Below are positions 8,774-17,847 of a stretch of 64,000 nt of DNA, piece by piece (the first letter of the stretch is position 1; every line of letters begins with the position of its first letter). Made by a program: the position numbers and the translations under genes. This DNA comes from Stieleria varia (lineage in GTDB: Bacteria; Planctomycetota; Planctomycetia; Pirellulales; Pirellulaceae): the NCBI RefSeq assembly GCF_038443385.1, contig NZ_CP151726.1, positions 6,014,001 through 6,078,000 on the forward strand, written 5' to 3'. The notes beneath the pieces are model-generated. The model saw nothing but the letters and a program-made list of their open reading frames with translations. It made no database searches and was not told the DNA's origin.

Positions 8774-9538
8774 GTGAAGAAAACGTCTCCATGCCCAATC
8801 AGGGGCCGATCGTTGACCACCCTTTCCCGACCCTCACCCACAGCTCGGCCGGCAACGCGAGCTGCCGTTCCGGTATCGACATGCTCCCGAGACGATATCC
8901 GAATCCTTGCCGAGACCCTCGTTGACGAGCCACCGAATCTCATCGCCGCGGCATTGTCCTTGGCTCCCGCGACAATCACCAACGCAGTCCTGCGGGAATG
9001 GAGCATTCCCAAGCGAATCCAGGTGATTCGTGAACTCAGCCAGCTGAAACGTCTAGACCGGCAAACGTCACTCTGCTTGCTCGCCGGACTCTCCGAAAAA
9101 ATTCAGTCTGCAAAACGCCAGCGTGAGCTGGACCGGTCCAATTCCGCACACTTGGCCAACATTCTTGGCTATTGCGACGAACCGACCAAACAACGGATGC
9201 TGCGTCGGCTTTCCGTCGACGATCCCGAACTGCTGCCGAGGGTCGCTCCGCAAGTGTTCTTGTTCTCAGAGATTGTTCACCTCAACGACAAGCAACTGGC
9301 TACCTTGCTGCGTCACATCGACATCGGCACGCTCGCCATTGCTATGCAACGCACCTCGACGGAAACATTCTCACGCGTGATTGCCTTGCTGACTCCCCAT
9401 GGAGCTTGGAAATTGAGCGAAGAAATGGAGTACCAACACGCCTCGACGGCCAAGGAAATCGCGGACGCTCGCGGAACCATCGGCAAGATCGCACGTGACC
9501 TGGGGCTCCATTCGATCAGTGATCACGTCACAGCGTGA
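8774..9538 (+). CDS. Second FliG-like protein (FliG C-terminal domain)
   Basis: The frame is open from 8624 (TTG) and contains no ATG before the conserved part; GTG at 8774 (254 residues) is the best start but is uncertain. The C-terminal 150 residues follow FliG-C closely: LANILGYCDEPTKQRMLRRL, then DPELLPRVAPQVFLFSEIVHL (family: dpeLA..I...mFvFeDi..L), DKQLATLLRHIDIGTLAIAM (vLr.vd...La.AL) and IADARGTIGKIARDLG at the end. The upstream 90 residues have a weak FliG-M-like repeat pattern but no EHPQTI motif. The rotor-stator torque helix normally carries alternating charges; here its charge pattern is weak. It has no flagellar neighbours and overlaps the convergent DUF1552 gene by 11 bp. Together with the gene at 2657 it suggests a divergent FliG pair. 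Confidence 0.68.
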   Translation: MKKTSPCPIRGRSLTTLSRPSPTARPATRAAVPVSTCSRDDIRILAETLVDEPPNLIAAALSLAPATITNAVLREWSIPKRIQVIRELSQLKRLDRQTSLCLLAGLSEKIQSAKRQRELDRSNSAHLANILGYCDEPTKQRMLRRLSVDDPELLPRVAPQVFLFSEIVHLNDKQLATLLRHIDIGTLAIAMQRTSTETFSRVIALLTPHGAWKLSEEMEYQHASTAKEIADARGTIGKIARDLGLHSISDHVTA

Positions 9539-10871
9539 CGGGATCGAACAAGTGTTCAATTGTCCCCGTGCTGTCAGCAAACGTCTCCAACGGCACGCCG
9601 ACTTTGTTCAACAGCGTCAGATGCAGATTCGATAGCGGCATCGGCTGGTCAAAACGAATGTGACGACCGCCTGCCAAGTTGCCGGCGGCACCGCCGGCAA
9701 CCAGGATCGGCAGATTGGTGTGATCGTGAGCGTCTGGATTGCCCATGCCGCTACCGTACAAGAACACCGAATGATCCAATAGCGTTTCGTTACCCTCGGA
9801 CACCTTACTGAGCTTCTCCAAGAATTCGGCAAACAGCGAGACGTGGAACTGGTTGATCTTGGCAACCTTGGCCAGCTTTTCAGGATTGTTCCCGTGGTGG
9901 GTCACCGGATGGTGTGGATCGGGCACGCCGATCTCGGGATACGTCCGTGTGCTGGCTTCGCGTGCCAACTGAAATGTGACCACGCGTGTGATGTCTCCTT
10001 GGAAAGCCAACAGTTGCAAGTCAAACATCAGCCGCGCATGATCCGCGTACTTGGCTGGCACACCAACTGGACGATCCAAATCCGGCAAATCATGATCGGC
10101 CGCTGAACCTTGAGCTAAATCAATCCGACGCTCCACTTCGCGGATATTCGTCAGATACTCGTCGATCTGGTTGCGATCGCTTGCCCCCAACTCACTCCGC
10201 AGCCGTTTCATCTCCAAGGTCACGCTGTCGAGCAGACTGCTGCGACGAATCAATGCCTGACGTCGTTGCTCAGCGGTTCCGCCTTCGCCAAAGAGTGTTT
10301 CAAATACCAATCGCGGGTGTGCTTCCGATGGCAGCGGTGTCGTCGGCGACGACCACGAGAGGTTGTTTTGATAGACACAAGCGTACCCATTGTCGCATTG
10401 CCCGACCGTGTTCGCCGTGTCCATCGCCAATTCCAACGAGGGTAATTGGGTCTGCTGGCCGAGTTGCTTTGCGGCGACTTGATCGACGGTGGTCCCGAGG
10501 TAATAGTCGGTGCTCTCGGTCAGCTTTGCACGCGCCGCACTGAGGAATGCCGAGTTCGAGGTGGCATGTGAACCGGGATACGCATTCTGAAGGTCCATGC
10601 CCGTCAAGACATTCACGTGCTGCTTGACGGCATCCAGTGGCTGAAGACTCGACGGCAACTCGTCCAGGCTGTCACCCTGCGGAGTCCACGCCGCTGAATG
10701 AAATCCCATCGGAACATAGATGTAGCCGATCCGCTTGATGGCCTCCGTGCCCGTCGTCAATCCGGCGGATGCAGACGACGGAACCATCGCATCGAGCAGC
10801 GGCAGAGCAACCGCGGCGCCAACGCCACGCAGCAATGTTCGTCGAGACAGGGGTTTGCGTCGAATGATCAC
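9528..10871 (-). CDS. DUF1552 family protein with Tat-type signal
   Basis: A 447-residue protein. The N-terminus (RRKPLSRRTLLRGVGAAVALPLLDAM) is a twin-arginine-like signal, so export in folded form is expected. The body matches the planctomycete/verrucomicrobial DUF1552 family: YIYVPMGFHSAAWTP near the start, LDAVKQHVNVLTGMD, and the C-terminal segments HHPVTHHGN and LYGSGMGNPDAHDHTNLP. DUF1552 proteins are of unknown function and resemble sulfatase/alkaline-phosphatase-like exported proteins of the DUF1501 type. The start is GTG at 10871, overlapping the stop of the upstream PSD1-type gene as GTGA, so the two are translationally coupled. This pairing is a recurring planctomycete module. Confidence 0.9.
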   Translation of the reverse strand: MIIRRKPLSRRTLLRGVGAAVALPLLDAMVPSSASAGLTTGTEAIKRIGYIYVPMGFHSAAWTPQGDSLDELPSSLQPLDAVKQHVNVLTGMDLQNAYPGSHATSNSAFLSAARAKLTESTDYYLGTTVDQVAAKQLGQQTQLPSLELAMDTANTVGQCDNGYACVYQNNLSWSSPTTPLPSEAHPRLVFETLFGEGGTAEQRRQALIRRSSLLDSVTLEMKRLRSELGASDRNQIDEYLTNIREVERRIDLAQGSAADHDLPDLDRPVGVPAKYADHARLMFDLQLLAFQGDITRVVTFQLAREASTRTYPEIGVPDPHHPVTHHGNNPEKLAKVAKINQFHVSLFAEFLEKLSKVSEGNETLLDHSVFLYGSGMGNPDAHDHTNLPILVAGGAAGNLAGGRHIRFDQPMPLSNLHLTLLNKVGVPLETFADSTGTIEHLFDPVTL

Positions 10872-13357
10872 TGTGTGCTCCTCATCAAAAACGGTTGGCT
10901 GCTGACGATCGCTGAGACGATCGACGAAAAGCGAAAGTCATCCTTGGCAGCAGCGTCGACGATCTGCCGAACGGCTGGCCCGTCCTGGTGACGGATCGGT
11001 CGCCCCAGACCAAACGTCATCAGCTTTCTCACCATCGTACCGACAAACATCTCCGGCCGCCGCAGAATTCCTGCTTCCAATTCATCAATTCCGTCGACCG
11101 CCAGACCATCCGGCAATCGTCCCAAACTGTCGACCTTCACGTCGCCCTCCAAGTACCTCCATCGGCCGATGGCATCATACTGATCCAACGCAAAGCCGAC
11201 CGGGTCGATCAAATCATGACAACTCGCACAAGCCGGATCGGCCCGATGCTGCTGCAATCGCTCTCGCACCGACAGAGCGACACCGGCAGTCTTTTCCTTC
11301 AGGGCCGGCACGTTCGGTGGTGGCGGTGGTGGCGGCGTGCCCAGTATGTTTTCCAGGACCCAATTGCCGCGGATCGTGGGCGACGTTCGCGTGGCATAAG
11401 ACGTCGCCATCAAGATGCTGCCATGCCGCAAGAGCCCTCCACGATGAGAGTCCGGCGGCAAATCAACACGACGAAAATGGCTGCCGGTCACACCCGAAAT
11501 CCCATAGTGCTTGGCAAGCCGTTGATTGAGAAACGTGTGATCGCAGTGAATCAATTCCAATACACTGGCGTCTCGACGAACCACGTCAGCAAACAACTGC
11601 CGCGTTTCTTCGCCAAACGCATCACGCAAATTGTTGTCGAAATCAGGAAACAACCGCAAATCGGGCGTGATCGTCGGCAAGTTTCGTAGATACAGCCACT
11701 GATCGGCGAAGTCATGGATCAACGCATCGCTGCGTGAGTCGGTCAACATTCGCATGACTTGCTGATTCAATCTCTCCGGTCGATGCAGCTCTCCCTGCTC
11801 GGCCAAGTCCAACAACTCATCGTCGGGCAAACTGCTCCACAAAAAGAACGAAAGTCGCGAGGCCAACTCAAAATTGCTGATGGGATGGGCAAGCTGACTG
11901 CCGTCTTCTTCGTTGTCCCGCTCATGTTCCCGCTCGATACGAAACAGAAAGTGCGGGTTGACCAAGATGCTCGACAAAGCGACTTGGATGCCCGATTCGA
12001 ATCGGGCACGCCAATCGGTATTCGCTGAACTGGCACTGGCTGAACTGGCACTGGCTGAACTGGCGTTGGCTGAATTAGCACGGAATGTTTCATCAAAAAA
12101 CTGCATCGGGACCACCAAGTCATCCTGTGTGACCGCACGCCGGTACGCTCGCCGAGTCAGGTGACGAACGATGTCTTCGGCACACGCCCGGGCATCCGAT
12201 GCAACAGCGGGATAGCGGGTGAAGATCGCGGCGCGACTGGGAGAACTTCGCTGCTCAGCCTCTTTTACTAACTCAGTGTCGTTCTCTTCGAACGGACCGA
12301 CGATGGAAATCTCGCTGATCGCTGGCGAGCGTCGTGGATGTCGATGCTGGTTGTAACTCGCATCGAAAGGCTGACGCTTGATTTCCAACAACGAAGAATG
12401 CTGTTGCGGAAACGTCACGCCGACCCAATGAGGACCTTCCGAGACGGTAAATCGGGCGTTCAGCGCGGTATCAACGTGTGTGTGATCATTGCCTCGCGGT
12501 GGTTTCAGCGTGAATCGATGCACGCGTTTGCGATCGATCAGGATGTCCAGATCGTGCGACTCCGAGAGCCCTTCGACTTTTTCATCACGATCACGCATCA
12601 AGCGAACTTGAATTTCGTATTCTCCCGGATTGGGAAAGTGATGCTGCACCAACGTTCCGCCACGTGTCCCCAACGGCAAACCGTCCACATGATGTTCTTG
12701 CGTCTGATCAGCAGGCAGTCGAATGATGACACCATCAGGAGCGTCCAAACGTGTCCCCACCGCAAGCCGACTGATCTTTTGCGCCGCCACGATGTAGCGT
12801 TCCAACAAGGTCGGCGAAAGTTCGCCGACGGTGATGTTGTCGAAACCATCACTGGACGGATCCGCAGGCAGCAGTTGCGAGGCGTCGATCGGCAACGATA
12901 ACAAGTCGCGGATCGCGTTCTGATACTCGCGACGGGTCAACCGCCGTATCGCATCGGGATTGCCCGGATCCGGAAACGCGTCCGCTTGGCGTTGCAGATG
13001 ACGCTCCATCACGGTGATGACGTCTTCATATTCCGCCTGACTGGGTCGGTCCGAGTCCGGTGGCGGCATTTGACCACTCGCGATACGACTGAGAATCTTT
13101 TCCCACGCGAGAGTATCCCAATCTCGCCGCGGTGTTTCTGCTGTCAATGATGCAAAGGAATCCAGCGCAAACCCTCGTTCCGCATCCGCGCCGCTGTGAC
13201 AATCGACACAGTGCGATTGGATAAAATCCGCAATGCTCTGAACGTCATCCTTCGGCGTTTGAGCGGCCACTGTCGCTGGAATGCCAAGAACGACAGCCAT
13301 GACGTAGACGCCCAAGACCTGGGCCGATCGCGAGAAACGCAAGGCATCAACGGGCAT
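10868..13357 (-). CDS. Exported cytochrome-like protein of the DUF1592/DUF1588/DUF1587/DUF1585/DUF1595 type
   Basis: About 829 residues from ATG 13357 (MPVDALRFSRSAQVLG), which gives a proper signal peptide ending near IPATVAAQ; the frame is open to 13477. The order is typical for the family: a c-type heme motif CVDCH near residue 55 (planctomycete cytochrome C domain), the DUF1587 segment with RLTRREYQNAIRDLL, a carbohydrate-binding-like beta region (about 210-330), DUF1595 and DUF1592 (LASRLSFFLWSSLPDDELL), DUF1588 (HRGGLLRHGSILMATSYATRT) and DUF1585. A second cysteine motif, CASCHDLIDPVGFALDQYD, lies near residue 705. The function of the family is unknown; redox or polysaccharide-related roles have been proposed. 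It is translationally coupled to the DUF1552 gene. A Ser/Ala-rich insert encoded by 15-bp DNA repeats lies near the middle. Confidence 0.9.
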   Translation of the reverse strand: MPVDALRFSRSAQVLGVYVMAVVLGIPATVAAQTPKDDVQSIADFIQSHCVDCHSGADAERGFALDSFASLTAETPRRDWDTLAWEKILSRIASGQMPPPDSDRPSQAEYEDVITVMERHLQRQADAFPDPGNPDAIRRLTRREYQNAIRDLLSLPIDASQLLPADPSSDGFDNITVGELSPTLLERYIVAAQKISRLAVGTRLDAPDGVIIRLPADQTQEHHVDGLPLGTRGGTLVQHHFPNPGEYEIQVRLMRDRDEKVEGLSESHDLDILIDRKRVHRFTLKPPRGNDHTHVDTALNARFTVSEGPHWVGVTFPQQHSSLLEIKRQPFDASYNQHRHPRRSPAISEISIVGPFEENDTELVKEAEQRSSPSRAAIFTRYPAVASDARACAEDIVRHLTRRAYRRAVTQDDLVVPMQFFDETFRANSANASSASASSASASSANTDWRARFESGIQVALSSILVNPHFLFRIEREHERDNEEDGSQLAHPISNFELASRLSFFLWSSLPDDELLDLAEQGELHRPERLNQQVMRMLTDSRSDALIHDFADQWLYLRNLPTITPDLRLFPDFDNNLRDAFGEETRQLFADVVRRDASVLELIHCDHTFLNQRLAKHYGISGVTGSHFRRVDLPPDSHRGGLLRHGSILMATSYATRTSPTIRGNWVLENILGTPPPPPPPNVPALKEKTAGVALSVRERLQQHRADPACASCHDLIDPVGFALDQYDAIGRWRYLEGDVKVDSLGRLPDGLAVDGIDELEAGILRRPEMFVGTMVRKLMTFGLGRPIRHQDGPAVRQIVDAAAKDDFRFSSIVSAIVSSQPFLMRSTQ
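12024..12083. repeat. 15-bp tandem repeat inside the PSD1-type gene
   Basis: GCTGAACTGGCACTG stands at 12024-12038 and 12039-12053, followed by a copy with two changes at 12054-12068 and a degenerate fourth copy to 12083. Because the unit is five codons long the frame is kept; on the minus strand it encodes a repeating Ala-Ser-Ser-Ala-Ser pattern. It looks like recent slippage expansion in a linker between domains. Confidence 0.8.
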
Positions 13358-13596
13358 AGGGTTGAGCAGTGGGTTGGTGGGGGGAAAGGGACTCGGAGTG
13401 TTAATTGGTATAGCGGGTTCACGAGATCGAAGCCTGGACGTGACTTTCACGCGATCCAATGCAATGAATTGTAACACCGCGAGCCGACTCCCGCGAATTC
13501 GGCCCCATCTCGTTCAACCAGCCATTTCAGAACGTGTAGAATCTGGTGTTGCTCGACTGAATCCGCGATGGCTCTCCCACCTCAGGCCGAAATGAC

Positions 13597-14934
13597 ATGC
13601 ATCGACTGATTTTCTCCCTGGTATTCACCGTTGCCCTTTCGCTTGCCGTGAACCCGGCCAACGCCCAAGACAGCCGTCCGAACTTGGTCATGATCATGGC
13701 GGACGACATCGGGATAGAATGTCTGTCGTGCTACGGCAGCAAGCAATACCAGACTCCCCATCTGGATCGATTGGCGTCCCAGGGGATGCGATTTCGCCAC
13801 GCACACTCCCAGCCCATTTGTACTCCTTCACGAGTGCAACTGATGACCGGGCAATACAACAATCGCAACTACATCCGCTTCGGACTTCTGGATCCCGCTG
13901 CCATCACCTTTGGTAACTCACTCCGTGACGCGGGATACAAGACGTGCATCGCCGGCAAATGGCAGCTTCAGGGAGGTTTCGAGGGACCCGTTAAATTTGG
14001 ATTCGACCGCTACTGCTTGTGGCAGTTGACGCGGCGCCCAAGTCGGTACCCGAATCCTGGTTTGGAGATCGATGGCGTTGAACGGGATTTCAAGAACGGT
14101 GAGTTCGGCCCTGATGTCGTGACCGATTACATCAATGACTTCATCACGGAGAACAAAGACGAAACGTTCTTCGTTTACTACCCGATGATCGCTCCCCACT
14201 GGCCCTTCGTCCCCACACCGGACCATCCCGACTGGGATCCGACCATGTGGCGCGATAAAGAGAAAGAACCGGGCGGTTACAAAGACCAAAAGTATTGGGA
14301 CGCCATGGTGCGGCACACCGACAAGATGGTGGGCAAAGTCATCAACCATCTCGATGAACTGGGACTGGGCGACAACACGCTCGTGATGTGGACGGGTGAT
14401 AACGGGACCTACACCGGCGTGACTTCGCAGTACATGGGGCGTGACTACAAAGGTGGCAAAGGGTCAACCAAAGACAACGGAACGCATGTCGGATTCATCG
14501 CCCGCTGGCCAGGCACGATCGAGCCCGCGTCGATCTCGGATGAATTGGTGGATTTCACCGACGTGTACCCCACGCTGTTGGATGCCGCAGGGGCAAAAAC
14601 ATCCAAAGGTCAAATCCTCGACGGCGTCAGCTTGGTTCCCGCGTTCACCGGCCAGCCGCGATCAAAATCCAGCATCTATTGTTGGTACCATCGCGATGGC
14701 AATCGCGAAGAAGCATCGGAACACACGCGAGACCAACGCTACAAGCTGTACCGAGACGGTCGCATGTACGACACAATCAACGACATGCTGGAAACAAAGG
14801 ACTTGATCGCAGCGGGAGTGCCCGATTCACTGTCGGATGTCCATCAAAAACTTGCCGACGATCTTGCCAAACATACCGCCGTCACGGATGAGTCCGACCC
14901 GTTGATCAATCAAAAGCGAAAACGGCTGAAGTGA
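13597..14934 (+). CDS. Exported type I sulfatase (arylsulfatase family)
   Basis: A 445-residue protein with a signal peptide (HRLIFSLVFTVALSLAVNPANA). The metal site starts with RPNLVMIMADDIG; the formylglycine motif CTPSR lies in HSQPICTPSRVQLMTGQ (family C/S-x-P-S/A-R), so the cysteine should be oxidised to formylglycine by an FGE-type enzyme. Later metal and substrate residues are present in VMWTGDNGTY. Such enzymes hydrolyse sulfate esters, in planctomycetes mostly of marine algal polysaccharides; the substrate cannot be told. It stands alone on the plus strand, divergent from the PSD1-type gene with about 240 bp between starts. A SUMF1-domain protein is encoded 3 kb downstream but not in the same operon. 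Confidence 0.93.
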   Translation: MHRLIFSLVFTVALSLAVNPANAQDSRPNLVMIMADDIGIECLSCYGSKQYQTPHLDRLASQGMRFRHAHSQPICTPSRVQLMTGQYNNRNYIRFGLLDPAAITFGNSLRDAGYKTCIAGKWQLQGGFEGPVKFGFDRYCLWQLTRRPSRYPNPGLEIDGVERDFKNGEFGPDVVTDYINDFITENKDETFFVYYPMIAPHWPFVPTPDHPDWDPTMWRDKEKEPGGYKDQKYWDAMVRHTDKMVGKVINHLDELGLGDNTLVMWTGDNGTYTGVTSQYMGRDYKGGKGSTKDNGTHVGFIARWPGTIEPASISDELVDFTDVYPTLLDAAGAKTSKGQILDGVSLVPAFTGQPRSKSSIYCWYHRDGNREEASEHTRDQRYKLYRDGRMYDTINDMLETKDLIAAGVPDSLSDVHQKLADDLAKHTAVTDESDPLINQKRKRLK

Positions 14935-14942
14935 TTCCCCCG

Positions 14943-14966
14943 TAATGGGATTCGCCAGAATTCCCT
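14943..14966. repeat. Short dispersed motif just after a stop codon
   Basis: The sequence TAATGGGATTCGCCAGAATT followed by CCCT begins nine bases after the sulfatase stop codon. The same motif follows two other genes in this window (23526 and, degenerate, 24598). It contains the weak palindrome ATTCGCCAGAAT. It may be a 3'-end element or a dispersed repeat that prefers gene ends. Confidence 0.55.
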
Positions 14967-15112
14967 CCCCTTTCAAACCTTCGCCGTGCCGTAGTTTCGT
15001 TGTGAACTCCACCGCTGGCCGGTTTTCGGGATGATCTGCACGTCAATCAGTTCCCGGCTGTCATCATTGAATCGGCAGATCATTTTGTCGATCAACTGAC
15101 GGACGACTTCCC

Positions 15113-15496
15113 CCTGGGCTGTTCAAAATCTGGGGTTGTGGCACTGCGGCGCTCCGTAAGTTTCTGTCACGTCCCTCGGGCGCAGCTGGGAGGTAACCGT
15201 TGCGAAGCACGGCACAAGGCGTATGGCTTGTGTTTGGGCGGATGGTGGTGTTCGTTTTCGACTTGGAAAGTCGAACGACAATCGTCGCTCGACTTTCCAA
15301 GTCGATAGCGTGCCCCGCCAAGCGTTTTGCCATTCCCAATCATTGACTTGCGAAGACAGGCCCCCTACGTCGCATTCGCCTGAAGGGCTCTGCTCGACCT
15401 CCCCTCAGTTCCTTGGGGGATGTGACAGTGGACAAGAAATGGCTCAAAGACCAATGCCGAAACATCAAATCAACCCCAGATTTTGAACAGCCCAGG
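15113..15496. mobile_element. MITE-like non-autonomous element (384 bp) with 26-bp perfect terminal inverted repeats
   Basis: The ends 15113-15138 and 15471-15496 are perfect inverted copies over 26 bp; the outer part reads CCTGGGCTGTTCAAAATCTG. No transposase frame is inside. The interior holds a palindrome at 15259-15304 (arms CGACTTGGAAAGTCGA and its complement). A related, shorter element with the same TIR core lies at 53193-53418. No target duplication is visible here, so the insertion is old or the flanks have been rearranged. It interrupts a serine recombinase pseudogene. Confidence 0.75.
15259..15304. repeat. Palindrome inside the MITE-like element
   Basis: The arms CGACTTGGAAAGTCGA (15259-15274) and TCGACTTTCCAAGTCG (15289-15304) are perfect complements; the 14-bp spacer extends the pairing in part. 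A self-complementary core of this sort is typical of MITEs and of dispersed planctomycete repeats. Confidence 0.7.
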
Positions 15497-16146
15497 TCCA
15501 GCCCATCACGCAGGCTGACCAGTCGCACATTCAATTCCGTCAGTTCATCGAACAGGGCGGTCAGTCCCTTGGCGGTTCGCCCCAGCCGATCCAGCCGTCA
15601 CACGGCGATCTGCTGAACCTCGCCGGATCGAACATGCCGCAACAGCCGGGTGAAGGCGGGTCGCTCCATTGTCTTGCCGGTGAAGCGATCCCGATACCAG
15701 CGAACCTCTCCTTCCTGCTGAGCCGCCCATCGCCGCAGTTCCGGCTCTTGACTGGCCACGTCCTGCGACTTGCTGGACACCCGCAGGGAAACGGCGATGG
15801 TCTGGCTCATGCGTGGCCTCGGGGCTAATCCCCTGATTCACTGAACGACGGCATGGGGATAGCGAATGTGGCCGACGTCGAGAGTGGTCTACACACGACA
15901 CTCGACGATCTGCAAGCTTTCAAAGAGGACAAGAACGTGAGTGAGCTGGGGTTTTTGTCCACAAAAACTGAGACTTTACATTACTCGGTCCTGTCGGATC
16001 GCTTTTGCTAGGCGAGAAAATCTTTCGGATTTTCCGATCTTGCTCATTGCCCCCCCCACATCGAGTAGTATCGTATCCGCGTAGCAGTGAACGCTGCCGG
16101 ATTCGGAGCGGGCCAGATTCCTAGACCTACAACAAGGAGAAGCAAT

Positions 16147-16800
16147 ATGATGCGGACGATTCAATTGGCAGTGGCGTGCTTGACGGTGCTGGTCGCTTCG
16201 GCGTGGCAGGTGCAAGCGGGACTGATTTTTGATGACTCAGTTTCTGGTCAGATCACAGTCACTTGGGATGAAACATTCCAGATGACTGCCGGTACACCTT
16301 TTAGTGCCAACTATCTGTTCCTTGTTGTTGATGACACTTACAGCACAAATGACGGACCCGGTTTCTTTGGTAGCTCGCAAGTCCAGTCAGCGAGCCAAAC
16401 CGTGAGTATAAACGGCGGGTCCGCAAATCCAGTCGGCAATTGGGGTGGTTGGCAATACCGAGGCGGACCAGAGCTTACATACACTCCCTTAGATTCGGTT
16501 TTTGGTCTTACTACGTCATCCCTTCCAGCGTTCAGTGCTGGTGATTCCCTGCGATGGGTTGGTTCGATGACAGTTCTAGACTCTGGGCCAGTCTTTCGGA
16601 TGCCGGACATTCCCTCGGGAACCACGACTACTGCGTATTTGGCAAATTTTCAGGGTCAGTTCTCGGATACGATTAGTACTACAGTCACAACTTCACCCGT
16701 CAACGCTGTCCCTGAACCCTCCTCACTTGCCCTGTTCGGCATCGGTGCCTGTGTCTCTGTTGTCGGGGCCGCTCGTCGCCGACGACGTGAAAAGCAGTAG
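16147..16800 (+). CDS. PEP-CTERM sorted exported protein
   Basis: A 217-residue protein starting at ATG 16147 (a second ATG follows directly), after a good ribosome-binding sequence AAGGAG at about 16133. A signal peptide (RTIQLAVACLTVLVASAWQVQA) is followed by a beta-rich, Gly/Ser/Thr-rich body without recognisable catalytic motifs. The C-terminus is a classical PEP-CTERM tripartite signal: VPEPSSLALFGIGA, a hydrophobic helix and the basic cluster RRRRREK. Such proteins are processed by an exosortase and placed at the cell surface or in the extracellular matrix; no exosortase gene is in the window. It is the only intact gene in the decayed mobile island between the recombinase and Rep-like remnants. 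Confidence 0.85.
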   Translation: MMRTIQLAVACLTVLVASAWQVQAGLIFDDSVSGQITVTWDETFQMTAGTPFSANYLFLVVDDTYSTNDGPGFFGSSQVQSASQTVSINGGSANPVGNWGGWQYRGGPELTYTPLDSVFGLTTSSLPAFSAGDSLRWVGSMTVLDSGPVFRMPDIPSGTTTTAYLANFQGQFSDTISTTVTTSPVNAVPEPSSLALFGIGACVSVVGAARRRRREKQ

Positions 16801-16890
16801 CAACTCTGACAGACCTTCCACGGCTTTGTCGTCGTTCAGCCACAACCGTTCCCGAATCGCCAGCCATTCTTGAAACGTCATTATCTTCAT
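16723..16890 (-). pseudogene. Possible fragment of a small protein gene of the mobile island
   Basis: From ATG 16890 the minus strand reads MKIMTFQEWLAIRERLWLND followed by DKAVEGLSEL, which looks like a real protein start (regular helix pattern, Trp-rich). After about 33 codons the frame runs into the antisense of the PEP-CTERM gene and ends at 16723 with unlikely composition. I read it as the 5' part of a small gene truncated at the junction near 16800. No function can be given. Confidence 0.3.
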
Positions 16891-16942
16891 GCCTGTATTT
16901 ACGTCGGTCGGTCATAAAAACGGACTAGGCCAGCCCCTCGAA

Positions 16943-17847
16943 TCATGCCAACACCATGCCTGCAACCGCCTCTAAATGGTTGCCAGTGCTGGCGTTTGTG
17001 GGGGAACGGTTTCGGGGCGGTCCACGGGGAAAAGTCGGCTCACAGACCCTGCTAATAACGGGCAGTGCCAACGCCATCACGCTCTGGCGGTGGTGACGTG
17101 CGAGCGGCCACGACGACGTCGGCTCCCGTTGGTTGTCTGTTTGTGGTTCATCTGCCTGTTGGACTTCATCCTGCCGCCTTTCTGCATCGGCGGCCAACTG
17201 TTCCTCGCTGGGAGGCCACCTTCGCCGCTGGGGCGGCTCAGGCGGCCTCCACTCCTCGACGTATCTTTCGCCAAACCATTCCTGCCGACATTCCTTCAAC
17301 AACTCCACCTTTGGTCTTCACAAAGTAACCGCCGAACTGCCCCGACAGATTCAACCCAGCCCCTTCTTGAACAACAGAACTTCCCGCTCCCCGTCCTGCA
17401 CGTCAGCCATGTCTTTGACCTTGTAGCGGGTGATGGCGGCCACCGACCGGATGTTCTCACAGTGAGCCAGTTCCGCCGTGCTTCCGCTGGCCTTTTGCAC
17501 GATCTTCCCCAACACGTCTGCCAGATCGTCCGTGCTGGTCCTGATGAGCAGATGCAGATGGATCAGGTTGTTTCGTTCGATCTCCCGCACAAAGTAGACG
17601 GCCAGTTCCATCGCTCTTGTCTTGGCGAAGTAGCCTGCTTGCCGTCGTAGTTTTTCATGGAAGTCCCGAAACTCTGAAACCGTGCGGACTTCGCTGAACT
17701 TGACTACCGCCTCGTGCGTCGGCTGGGCACACCGATGGTTCATGTAGAGTGTCGTGACGCTGATTTTTTCGGTTGGTCTGAAGAAGATTTCTTTCGAGAA
17801 GTCGGTTTTCGTCGTGATGTGTGTTTCTTTGTAGGCCCGTTTCCACG
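16943..17847 (-). pseudogene. Frameshifted HUH-type replication-initiator-like gene
   Basis: Three minus-strand pieces in different frames look like one protein. Piece 1 (17847-17351) is open after a TAG at 17850-17848 and reads HITTKTDFSKEIFFRPTEK, VTTLYMNHRCAQPTHEAV, then AVYFVREIERNNLIHLHLLI; the His-hydrophobic-His of IHLHLLI fits motif 2 of HUH Rep/relaxase endonucleases, and ITRYKVKD follows. Its first ATG is only at 17743, and the protein-like sequence upstream has no start. Just after its stop at 17351 another frame continues with LNLSGQFGGYFVKTKG, and a third (from 17308) with ELLKECRQEWFGERYVEEW and a Pro/Arg-rich tail. The chain needs two frameshifts and repair of the 5' end. The gene would have nicked DNA to start rolling-circle replication or transfer. 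The HUH assignment rests on one motif, so it is moderate. Confidence 0.5.

Larger units (their letters stand above)
14973..15810 (-). pseudogene. Broken serine recombinase/resolvase gene interrupted by a MITE-like element
   Basis: From ATG 15810 the minus strand encodes the N-terminal catalytic domain of a serine recombinase: SQTIAVSLRVSSKSQDVASQ carries the expected catalytic serine region, followed by WYRDRFTGKTMERPAFTRLL. At 15598-15600 a TGA replaces what is normally the Trp of VWRLDRLGRT; reading through, the frame continues as RLDRLGRTAKGLTALFDEL and VRLVSLRDGLDL until it meets an inverted-repeat element at 15496. Beyond the element an open stretch (about 15110-14973) reads EVVRQLIDKMICRFNDDSR and ends at TGA; it may be the C-terminal remnant, but this is not certain. 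At least one nonsense mutation and one insertion make the gene dead. It probably belonged to the same mobile unit as the broken Rep-like gene near 17.5 kb. Confidence 0.75.

Noticed and set aside
15976..16215. Minus-strand frame ending in a short helical peptide (MSKIGKSERFSRLAKAIRQD)
   Set aside because: The last 23 codons look helix-like, but the rest is unlikely and it overlaps the promoter region of the PEP-CTERM gene; too weak to call.
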